A DNA stretch of 64,000 bases, taken from positions 1 through 64,000 of the forward strand of contig CAMVID010000009.1 in assembly GCA_947167445.1 (NCBI GenBank), written 5' to 3'. The translations under genes were made by a program, and so were the position numbers. The DNA is from G11 sp947167445 (GTDB taxonomy: Bacteria; Bacillota; Clostridia; Lachnospirales; Lachnospiraceae). The notes below the pieces were generated by a model. That model was not told the origin of the DNA, did no database searches, and worked only from the letters and a program-made list of their open reading frames with translations. Below are positions 18,070 to 25,533 of the stretch, piece after piece; position 1 is the stretch's first letter, and each line of letters begins with the position of its first letter.

Positions 18070-20169
18070 TTACTGCTGAGCAACATCCTTCATTGAGAAG
18101 CTGATTCTGCCCATCTTGTCCTTGCCAAGGCATACAACTGTAACTGTATCGCCAAGAGTAAGAACATCTTCAACGTGGTTGATTCTCTCCTTGGCAATCT
18201 TGGAAATATGAACCATTCCTTCCTTGCCGGGAGCGAACTCGATGAATGCACCGAACTCCTTGATGCTTACAACCTTACCCTTGAAGATCTGGCCTTCCTC
18301 AAAGTCTGTAACGATAATCTTGATCATTTCACAAGCCTTATCCATCATAGCCTTATCGGTGCCGCATACAGATACCTTACCGTCATCTGTAATATCAATC
18401 TTAACGCCTGTACGAGCGATAATCTCGTTGATTGTCTTACCTCTCTGACCAACAACATCACCGATTCTCTCAGGATCAATCTGGATTGAAACAATCTTGG
18501 GAGCATACTCGTTAACTGTAGGTCTGGGCTCTGCAATAGCCTTCTTCATGCAGTTGTCCATGATGAAGAGTCTTGCTTCACGACATCTTGCAATTGCACC
18601 CTCAACGATGGGTCTTGTAAGACCGTGAATCTTGATATCCATCTGGATAGCTGTGATACCGTCTGTTGTACCTGTTACCTTGAAGTCCATGTCACCGAAG
18701 AAGTCCTCGAGACCTTGGATATCTGTAAGAAGTACGAAATCATCATCTGTATCACCTGTAACAAGACCGCAGGAAATACCTGCAACCATCTTCTTGATGG
18801 GAACACCTGCAGCCATAAGTGACATACATGAAGCACATGTTGAAGCCATTGATGTTGAACCGTTGGACTCAAATGTCTCTGATACGGTACGGATTGCATA
18901 AGGGAACTCTTCCTCAGAGGGAAGTACAGGGACAAGTGCTCTCTCTGCCAATGCACCGTGACCGATTTCTCTTCTTCCGGGTCCTCTTGAAGGCTTTGTC
19001 TCACCTACAGAGTATGAAGGGAAGTTATAGTGATGCATGTATCTCTTGGAAACTTCGTTCTCATCGAGGCCGTCAAGCTTCTGCTGCTCTGAAAGAGGAG
19101 CAAGAGTACATACGTTACAAATCTGTGTCTGTCCACGGGTAAACATAGCTGAGCCGTGAACTCTGGGGATAATATCTACTTCAGCATGAAGAGGACGAAT
19201 CTGTGTGATCTCACGACCGTCAGGGCGCTTGTGATCCTTAAGAATCATCTTACGAACTGTCTTCTTCTCGTACTGATAAATAGCCTCACCGAGAATTGCA
19301 AGCCACTCTTCGTTGTCTGCGAAAGCTTCCTCAAGACGAGCGGTAATCTGACGGATGTTCTCCTCACGAACCTGCTTCTCATCAGTGAATACAGCCTTCT
19401 CCATCTCCTCCTGGGGAACCAGCTCTTTCATCTTAGCGAAAAGCTCTTCAGGAACTGCGCAGCTTGTGTACTCGTGTTTAGGCTTACCAACCTCAGCAAC
19501 CATCTTGTTGATAAACTCGATAATTGTCTGGTTAACTTCATGAGCCTTGTAAATAGCTTCAATCATCTTAGCTTCAGGAATCTCGTTGGCACCTGCCTCG
19601 ATCATGATTACCTTCTCGCTTGTTGAAGCAACTGTCAAGTTAAGGTCTGATACCTTCCACTGATCCTGTGAAGGGTTGATGATGAACTCACCGTCAATCA
19701 TACCAACCTGTGTTGTTGCACAAGGTCCGCAGAAAGGAATGTCTGAAATACTTGTTGCAATAGCTGAACCAAGCATAGCTACCAGCTCAGGACGGCATGC
19801 AGGGTCAACAGACATAACCATATTGTTCAAAGTAACGTCATTTCTGTAATCCTTAGGGAAAAGGGGACGCATAGGTCTGTCGATAACACGGCTTGTAAGA
19901 ATTGCGTTCTCGCTTGCCTTACCTTCTCTCTTTGTGAAACCTCCGGGGATTTTGCCTACAGCATATAACTTCTCCTCATACTCAACGCTGAGAGGGAAGA
20001 AATCTACACCTTCTCTGGGCTTCTCTGATGCGGTTGCTGTACAAAGAACTGTTGTGTCTCCGTAGTGCATGAATGCGCATCCGTTTGCCTGTTTACCTAC
20101 TCTGTTAACGTCTACAGAAAGTGTACGTCCGGCAAGTTCCATGCTAAATGTCTTGTAACTAAAATCCAT
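18070..20169 (-). CDS. pnp: Polyribonucleotide nucleotidyltransferase (PNPase)
   Basis: 699 residues, full length. PNPase degrades RNA 3' to 5' by phosphorolysis and can add tails. Two RNase PH domains (about 1-230 and 310-545) are followed by a KH domain with the loop GQRGKTINEI (near 575) and an S1 domain at the end (GQIFKGKVVSIKEFGAFIEF, then GMVHISKIA). The first PH core shows GGFTKREGKASENAILTSRVIDR (given here as the family's signature region near residue 75). AGGAGA precedes the ATG. It lies after rpsO with a terminator between, the usual order. Confidence 0.98.
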   Translation of the reverse strand: MDFSYKTFSMELAGRTLSVDVNRVGKQANGCAFMHYGDTTVLCTATASEKPREGVDFFPLSVEYEEKLYAVGKIPGGFTKREGKASENAILTSRVIDRPMRPLFPKDYRNDVTLNNMVMSVDPACRPELVAMLGSAIATSISDIPFCGPCATTQVGMIDGEFIINPSQDQWKVSDLNLTVASTSEKVIMIEAGANEIPEAKMIEAIYKAHEVNQTIIEFINKMVAEVGKPKHEYTSCAVPEELFAKMKELVPQEEMEKAVFTDEKQVREENIRQITARLEEAFADNEEWLAILGEAIYQYEKKTVRKMILKDHKRPDGREITQIRPLHAEVDIIPRVHGSAMFTRGQTQICNVCTLAPLSEQQKLDGLDENEVSKRYMHHYNFPSYSVGETKPSRGPGRREIGHGALAERALVPVLPSEEEFPYAIRTVSETFESNGSTSMASTCASCMSLMAAGVPIKKMVAGISCGLVTGDTDDDFVLLTDIQGLEDFFGDMDFKVTGTTDGITAIQMDIKIHGLTRPIVEGAIARCREARLFIMDNCMKKAIAEPRPTVNEYAPKIVSIQIDPERIGDVVGQRGKTINEIIARTGVKIDITDDGKVSVCGTDKAMMDKACEMIKIIVTDFEEGQIFKGKVVSIKEFGAFIEFAPGKEGMVHISKIAKERINHVEDVLTLGDTVTVVCLGKDKMGRISFSMKDVAQQ

Positions 20170-20226
20170 ATTTTCTTTCTCCTTCTGCCTGCTCTACAGG
20201 CTTCTTTCATTGAATGTCTAAATTGA

Positions 20227-20267
20227 CAAAAAAGGCGGCAAGAACAAAAGCCCTAACACCGCCTTTT
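20227..20267 (-). terminator. Rho-independent terminator between rpsO and pnp
   Basis: The stem AAAAGGCGG / CCGCCTTTT on the minus strand is followed by further T residues. Some read-through probably feeds pnp, since no strong promoter is visible between this hairpin and the pnp start. Confidence 0.85.
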
Positions 20268-20277
20268 AATTCACGTA

Positions 20278-20544
20278 TTACTTTCTTAAGCCAAGCTTCT
20301 CAACGATTGCACGATATCTCTCGATATCTTTGTTCTTTAAATAAGCCAAAAGGTTACGTCTCTGACCTACCATTTTGAACAAACCTCTTCTTGAGTGGTG
20401 ATCCTTGGGATTGCTCTTTAAGTGCTCAGTAACTTCGGCAATTCTCTCAGATAAAACTGCGATCTGAACTTCGGGTGAACCTGTATCTCCCTCTTTCATG
20501 CCGTACTTCTTGATAAGTTCTGTCTTCTTCTCTTTTGTAATCAT
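20278..20544 (-). CDS. rpsO: 30S ribosomal protein S15
   Basis: 88 residues, the standard S15 length. S15 is a primary 16S rRNA-binding protein of the small-subunit platform. The segments GDTGSPEVQIAVLSERI and DHHSRRGLFKMVGQRR are diagnostic. AGGAGG precedes ATG 20544. A promoter and a structured leader lie upstream. Confidence 0.98.
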   Translation of the reverse strand: MITKEKKTELIKKYGMKEGDTGSPEVQIAVLSERIAEVTEHLKSNPKDHHSRRGLFKMVGQRRNLLAYLKNKDIERYRAIVEKLGLRK

Positions 20545-20630
20545 TTCTAATTCCTCCTGAATCTAAAGTCCGCCTTACACTAAGAATCGGTCGGAGTGTC
20601 CGTATTCCGAGTGTTGGCACAAAATCATAC
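20545..20630 (-). ncRNA. Candidate S15-binding leader RNA of rpsO
   Basis: The leader has nested pairing: an outer ACACT / AGTGT stem and an inner CGGA / TCCG, then GGCGGA before the ribosome site. S15 controls its own synthesis through leader structures in several bacterial groups, and the position and multi-stem layout suggest the same here. The fold was drawn by eye and is not matched to a specific published class. Confidence 0.45.
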
Positions 20631-20636
20631 CTAGAT

Positions 20637-20665
20637 ACTATATCACAGTAATCTTAGGTTGTAAA
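20637..20665 (-). promoter_or_regulatory. Sigma-A promoter of rpsO
   Basis: TTTACA, a 17-bp spacer and TATAGT on the minus strand. It gives a transcript start near 20630, at the edge of the structured leader. Confidence 0.75.
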
Positions 20666-20692
20666 CAATTATTTTGGTAAAAACCCTATTTT

Positions 20693-22324
20693 CTACTCAT
20701 CTTCGCTTTCAACGATAGCGAATGCAATATTTGTGGCATGGTCTGCTACTCTCTCAAGACCTGATATGACATCTGAGAAGATCATGCCGGCTGCAGGGGT
20801 GCACTCATTCTTTGTAAGTCTGTCGATATGGGACTGCTGATACTCTCTCTCAAGGTTATCAATCTCATCCTCGATTCTGATAACATCCTGCATGTGCTCT
20901 TCTTTGCCCTGTGAAAAGATTTCAACCGCATACCTTAAGATATCGTTTACTCTTCCCATCATGGCACCCATTTCAGCTATGGCTTCCTTGCTGAACTCCA
21001 CGCCTCTTTCCTGTCTCATCCTTGCGGCATCGGCTATGTTCTCGGCATGGTCACCGATTCTTTCTATATCATTTACGACATGGAACAAAGCACCGATACT
21101 CTTCAAGTCTTCGATAGGAAGGGTTGTCTGGTTAATCTTAACAAGATAATCCGTTATGGCGTGATTGAGGAAGTCGATGTTTTTCTCAACCTCATAAACC
21201 TCCGTAATATCTTCCTCATCCAAGGTAATCAACGCGTTCATGGCTCTGTTTAAGTTCTCGGATGCAAGGGTTGCCATACGATCAAGCTCTTTGATGACGT
21301 CTGTCACTGCTGTGGCAGGGTTAAAGAGCACCTTGTCACCAATGTATTTAAGCTGGAAGGATGCACGGTAACCAATCTTCTCGTCCTCGCCCGGTACCAG
21401 AAGGTATGTGAGCTTTACAATAAGATTTGAGAAAGGAAGCAGGATAATAACCTGAACTATCTTTATAATAGTATGGGCATTCGCAACGAATCTTCCGGCA
21501 TCGCTGGATATTGTGTCAATGGCACTGACAACAGGATTCATGGCAAACATAAAGATTACGAAGAACAAAACCGTACCTATTATATTAAAGAGCAAATGAA
21601 TGTATGCTGCTCTCTTTGCATCTCTCTTACCTGCCAATGATGAAAGAAGTGCAGGTGTACATGCGCCGATGTTACATCCAAGAATTATAAATAAGGTAAT
21701 CTCCTTGGGAATAAGTCCTTGGTTGGCCATTAAGAGCACGATGCTGACTGTTACCGATGAACTCTGAATAATAGCGGTAAGAACAGTGCCTATTAATACA
21801 GCCATAAAAGGATTGTCCAAGGAAGATAAAAGACTTACAACCTGGGGATGATCCTTCATGCTGGCCATGGCTCCGGACATATTTGACAGTCCAAGGAAAA
21901 GAATGCCAAAACCAACAACTATCTCTGCAAGTTTTACTACATTCTGCTTCTTGCAGAACATAACTATAATTACACCAAGCAGCAAAATAACAGGTGCAAC
22001 CTTAGACAGGTTAAAGGATACCAGCTGTGAAGTGATTGTGGTACCGATGTTGGCACCGAATATAACTCCCGCAGCCTGATACAGATTCATCAGGCCGGAG
22101 TTAACAAACGAAACAACCATTACAGTACACGCGGATGAACTCTGTATGATACCCGTGAACACAACGCCCACCAGCATTCCCGTGAACCTGTTGGTTGTAA
22201 GTTTCTCCAATATATTTCTAAGTTTAGCGCCCGCTACTTTCTCAATCGAGTCGCTCATTACTCTCATTCCGTAAAGGAAGAGACCTAGCCCGCCGAACAT
22301 TGCAAGCAAGACTGTAAAGCCCAT
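20693..22324 (-). CDS. Na/Pi cotransporter family protein with PhoU-like C-terminal domain
   Basis: 543 residues. Two inverted Na/Pi repeats each carry a QSSS motif (GIIQSSSACTVMVVSF near residue 60 and AIIQSSSVTVSIVLL near 186), the signature of NptA/PNaS-type sodium-phosphate cotransporters. About nine hydrophobic segments end near residue 310. A soluble, all-helical region from about 330 to 540 resembles PhoU (repeated EVEKNIDFLNHAITDYL-type and RVADHATNIAF-type segments), which may sense phosphate status. AGGAGG sits at the ribF stop, 4 nt away, so this gene is the last of the rimP-to-ribF run. Confidence 0.92.
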   Translation of the reverse strand: MGFTVLLAMFGGLGLFLYGMRVMSDSIEKVAGAKLRNILEKLTTNRFTGMLVGVVFTGIIQSSSACTVMVVSFVNSGLMNLYQAAGVIFGANIGTTITSQLVSFNLSKVAPVILLLGVIIVMFCKKQNVVKLAEIVVGFGILFLGLSNMSGAMASMKDHPQVVSLLSSLDNPFMAVLIGTVLTAIIQSSSVTVSIVLLMANQGLIPKEITLFIILGCNIGACTPALLSSLAGKRDAKRAAYIHLLFNIIGTVLFFVIFMFAMNPVVSAIDTISSDAGRFVANAHTIIKIVQVIILLPFSNLIVKLTYLLVPGEDEKIGYRASFQLKYIGDKVLFNPATAVTDVIKELDRMATLASENLNRAMNALITLDEEDITEVYEVEKNIDFLNHAITDYLVKINQTTLPIEDLKSIGALFHVVNDIERIGDHAENIADAARMRQERGVEFSKEAIAEMGAMMGRVNDILRYAVEIFSQGKEEHMQDVIRIEDEIDNLEREYQQSHIDRLTKNECTPAAGMIFSDVISGLERVADHATNIAFAIVESEDE

Positions 22325-22327
22325 TAT

Positions 22328-23236
22328 TTACCTCCTAAAACCCACTTCGATATCCTTTTTCATTTGAGTTTTCAATTCTTCGATGCTTCCGAATTTCATC
22401 TCGGGCCGCAAGAATCCCAAAAGTCTTACTCCCGCCCTGTTTCCGTAGACATCCTGATTAAAATTATATAAAAACGTCTCGACAGTAACTTTATGTTCGT
22501 CGCTAACGGTTGGTTTCACTCCGATATTGGTTATTCCCTTAAAAACCTTTCCCTCAATTTCCGCTTCTGAGTAGTACACACCGAAGGGAGGCAAAAGCTT
22601 TTCTTCATCGGGAATCTGGTTAATTGTCGGCATTCCTATGGTTCTGCCGATTCTGTTGCCATGAACAATTTCACCTGTTATTTGATAAGGTGCCCCAAGA
22701 AAATCAGCTGCCTTCTCCATATCAGAATTCCTGATTGCCTCTCTGATTGCCGTGGAGCTGACAATTTCCCCTTTAATCCTTACCTTATCTATAATATCAG
22801 CTTCATAGTCATATTTGTTTCTAAGATCCAGAAGTAGTTTGGAATCCCCTTCACCTCTTATTCCATAAGAAAGATCCGATCCGGCGGCAACATATTTTGC
22901 ATGAATTTTTTCGCAAAGAATTTCTCTGATAAAATCCTCCGGTTTTGTATCGGCTGTCTCTTTATCAAAAGGATATTCCACGAGATAATCAACGCCTAGT
23001 ACGTCAAAAATCCTTCTCTTCTCAGCCACAGTGGTAAGGCACCTGTCTTCAGAGCCAAAAAACTTCTCGGGAGAGGGAGAAAAAGTAAAAACACAAACCT
23101 TAAGCCCCTTTTCCCTCTGCCTCATACATGACTCTATCAGTTTCTTATGTCCCATATGAACCCCGTCAAACTTACCTATTGTAACGGCTGTGGGGTATTC
23201 AATTCTAAAATCCTTTGTTTCCTTGATTACTTCCAA
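22328..23236 (-). CDS. ribF: Bifunctional riboflavin kinase/FAD synthetase
   Basis: 302 residues. RibF phosphorylates riboflavin to FMN and adenylates FMN to FAD. The N-terminal nucleotidyltransferase half shows TIGKFDGVHMGHKKLI and later VSSTAIREAI; the C-terminal kinase half shows GNRIGRTIGMPTIN and the segment GVKPTV. The start is read as TTG 23236 with GGTGA upstream, because the product then begins with the family's usual short strand. It follows truB by 21 nt. Confidence 0.96.
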   Translation of the reverse strand: MEVIKETKDFRIEYPTAVTIGKFDGVHMGHKKLIESCMRQREKGLKVCVFTFSPSPEKFFGSEDRCLTTVAEKRRIFDVLGVDYLVEYPFDKETADTKPEDFIREILCEKIHAKYVAAGSDLSYGIRGEGDSKLLLDLRNKYDYEADIIDKVRIKGEIVSSTAIREAIRNSDMEKAADFLGAPYQITGEIVHGNRIGRTIGMPTINQIPDEEKLLPPFGVYYSEAEIEGKVFKGITNIGVKPTVSDEHKVTVETFLYNFNQDVYGNRAGVRLLGFLRPEMKFGSIEELKTQMKKDIEVGFRR

Positions 23237-23257
23237 TTAATTCACCCGTTCTCCCTG

Positions 23258-24169
23258 TCAGTGCTGCTTTAATTCTTCGGGAAGGAACATTTTGAAGGGC
23301 TTAAACACATCACCCTTCTTCTCATATACGCCGTAGAACTCCCCCTTGCTGTCATAAACACGAATCCTGCCGGTAAGCTTATTTATATCTGTCTCACAGA
23401 AATTTGAATTGTCCAACACATTTCCGTTTATGAGAAGCTTTAGTGCGTCGTCTTTGACAAATGCCTTTTCGTATTCCGCAAAGAACTCGTCCACAGGAGT
23501 AACTATCTTAAACAGTTCATCATTGTCTCTGTATTTTTCGATTTCTGCAAGGGTGTATGCATTCTCAATTTTAAAGACACCTGTTTTCGTCCTCACAAGG
23601 GAATCCATTGACGCCCCACACCCCAATTTTTCGCCAATATCATTCATCAGGGTTCTAATGTAAGTACCTTTGGAACAGGAAATTCTTAGGGTTATTAAAG
23701 GCAAATTTAATTTCTCTATGGTGATGTTATTGATGCAAACCCTCCTTGTAGGTCTGTCCACCACCTTGCCTTTCCTTGCAAGATCATATAATCTCTGGCC
23801 GTTTACCCATACCGCCGAGTACATGGGCGGAAGCTGATCATATTCTCCGATAAATGAATTTACGGTCTCTATAATCTCATTTTCCGTGCAGGTAACCTCT
23901 TTTTCTGAGGTAATCTGCCCTGTCATATCCTGAGTGTCTGTAGTTACACCCAGTCTCATGACCCCCAGATATTCCTTTTCCTTATCCGTCATAGATTCGC
24001 AAAGCTTAGTGGCAGAGCCGAGACAAACAGGCAGGACTCCCGTTGCATCAGGATCCAATGTTCCCGTATGTCCCATCTTCCTCTGCTTCAGAATACCTCT
24101 AAGCTTGGCAACAACGTCAAAGGATGTATATCCGGACTCCTTATTTACATTTATAATTCCGTTAATCAA
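23258..24169 (-). CDS. truB: tRNA pseudouridine(55) synthase TruB
   Basis: 303 residues. TruB makes pseudouridine 55 in the T-loop of most tRNAs. The catalytic Asp is in GTLDPDATGVLP, with a KESGYTSFDV opening and SCSKGTYIRTL (motif III), all typical. The start is TTG 24169 and overlaps the TGA of the upstream nrnA gene (TTGA), which suggests translational coupling. Confidence 0.96.
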   Translation of the reverse strand: MINGIINVNKESGYTSFDVVAKLRGILKQRKMGHTGTLDPDATGVLPVCLGSATKLCESMTDKEKEYLGVMRLGVTTDTQDMTGQITSEKEVTCTENEIIETVNSFIGEYDQLPPMYSAVWVNGQRLYDLARKGKVVDRPTRRVCINNITIEKLNLPLITLRISCSKGTYIRTLMNDIGEKLGCGASMDSLVRTKTGVFKIENAYTLAEIEKYRDNDELFKIVTPVDEFFAEYEKAFVKDDALKLLINGNVLDNSNFCETDINKLTGRIRVYDSKGEFYGVYEKKGDVFKPFKMFLPEELKQH

Positions 24170-25149
24170 TTATTTTCCTCAAGCTGTTTAGCAATATACT
24201 TGGAAAGATTGTTAACACAATCGTGATAGCTTCCTTCCATTGTGCATCCGGCTGCTCTGGCATGTCCGCCTCCGCCAAATGCGCTGACGGCCTTGGCCGC
24301 ATCCACCTTAGGCGTGGTTCTGAGGCTTACTTTATACTTAAACGTTCCAAGTTCATACATGAAAATAGCACAGTCCACGCCCTTTATATTCCTGAGCTGA
24401 TTAACTATGCCATCTAGGTCTGCAGGAACAGCTTCATAAAAGTCCATGGTTCTCTTATCAACGCAGCTGACAATGCATCTGCCGTCAAGGAACCTCACGC
24501 TTTCAAGTATGGCCCTGCCCATTATTTGATTCTGAACATATGTCTTCTGGTAAAAAGTCTCCTCCACGATTCTGGGGAAGTCAAAGTCAAACTTTATAAG
24601 CTCGGAGGCTGCTATAAGTGTCTCCGGTCTTGTGTTTGAATACTGGAACACACCGGTATCATGAATAATACCGATGTAGAGAGCCAGCGCAATATCTGTG
24701 TCCATTCTCTCTTCATATGAAAGAGAATTTTCGTCATTTTTGATCAGTTCATAAACCAGTTCACTGGCGGAGCCGACCTCAGGGAAACAATAGTTTTCCA
24801 TGCCGGATCCACCTGCGTTGGTTATATGATGGTCAATATTTACAGTAAGCTTTGATTCTGTGAACATCTTAGCAGCTTTTTCATTCATTCTGTCATAGCT
24901 GCAGTCCAGGCAAAAGAATACGTCAAATCCGCCCTCATGAGCATACTCGGTATCAATCTCATCAAGATACTTCAAGTCTCTCATGTTCTCATTCTTTGAA
25001 TCCAACATAAGACAAATATCCGCATCTTTAGCGATTTTCTTAAGATAGAGATACAGAGCCATGGTAGAACCATAGCAATCTCCGTCAGGGCGAATATGGC
25101 CGCTGACACCAATGGATTTGGCATTAGCCACAAGACTAGACAGTTTCAT
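24166..25149 (-). CDS. nrnA: DHH family phosphoesterase, NrnA-type nanoRNase/pAp phosphatase
   Basis: 327 residues from ATG 25149. Other in-frame ATGs at 25152 and 25158 are possible; the chosen start places GHIRPDGD at the usual distance and uses AAAGG about 10 nt upstream. NrnA degrades 2-5-nt RNAs and dephosphorylates 3'-phosphoadenosine 5'-phosphate. The DHH motifs are HIRPDGDCYGS, LDCS and NIDHHITN; the DHHA1 end is GGGGHARAAGC. It overlaps rbfA by 14 nt and truB by 4 nt. Confidence 0.92.
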   Translation of the reverse strand: MKLSSLVANAKSIGVSGHIRPDGDCYGSTMALYLYLKKIAKDADICLMLDSKNENMRDLKYLDEIDTEYAHEGGFDVFFCLDCSYDRMNEKAAKMFTESKLTVNIDHHITNAGGSGMENYCFPEVGSASELVYELIKNDENSLSYEERMDTDIALALYIGIIHDTGVFQYSNTRPETLIAASELIKFDFDFPRIVEETFYQKTYVQNQIMGRAILESVRFLDGRCIVSCVDKRTMDFYEAVPADLDGIVNQLRNIKGVDCAIFMYELGTFKYKVSLRTTPKVDAAKAVSAFGGGGHARAAGCTMEGSYHDCVNNLSKYIAKQLEENN

Positions 25150-25519
25150 CATCCTCATGCCTTTCTGTTCCCTTGTTAACCTCATCAATAAGTTTGGACA
25201 TATTAACACCATACTCAATGGAATTGTCCATAATAAAGGTTATTTCAGGGGTGTTTCTGAGATTAATCTTTTTTGCCAAATAGTTTCTGATGTATCCTGA
25301 AGCAGACTCCAAGCCCTTCTTGGTCTGAAGTCTTGCCTCTTCGTCTCCGTAAACCGAAATATATGCTTTGCATGTCTTAAGGTCGGGAGCCACATCAACG
25401 GAGACAACGCTTGTCATGGGTGAGATGCGGGGATCCTTGATTTCACCCCTGATGCACTCAGCCAAAACATGCATTACCTCTTCGTTAATTCTTATACTCT
25501 TAATACTGTTTTTTCTCAT
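25136..25519 (-). CDS. rbfA: Ribosome-binding factor A
   Basis: 127 residues. RbfA binds the 30S subunit and supports late 16S rRNA processing. The type II KH-like fold is shown by LAECIRGEIKDPRISPMTSVV and the later GYIRNYLAKKINLRNTPEITF region. GAGG precedes ATG 25519, 14 nt after the infB stop. It has the usual place between infB and nrnA. Confidence 0.95.
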   Translation of the reverse strand: MRKNSIKSIRINEEVMHVLAECIRGEIKDPRISPMTSVVSVDVAPDLKTCKAYISVYGDEEARLQTKKGLESASGYIRNYLAKKINLRNTPEITFIMDNSIEYGVNMSKLIDEVNKGTERHEDDETV

Positions 25520-25533
25520 TGTAAACCTCGATT

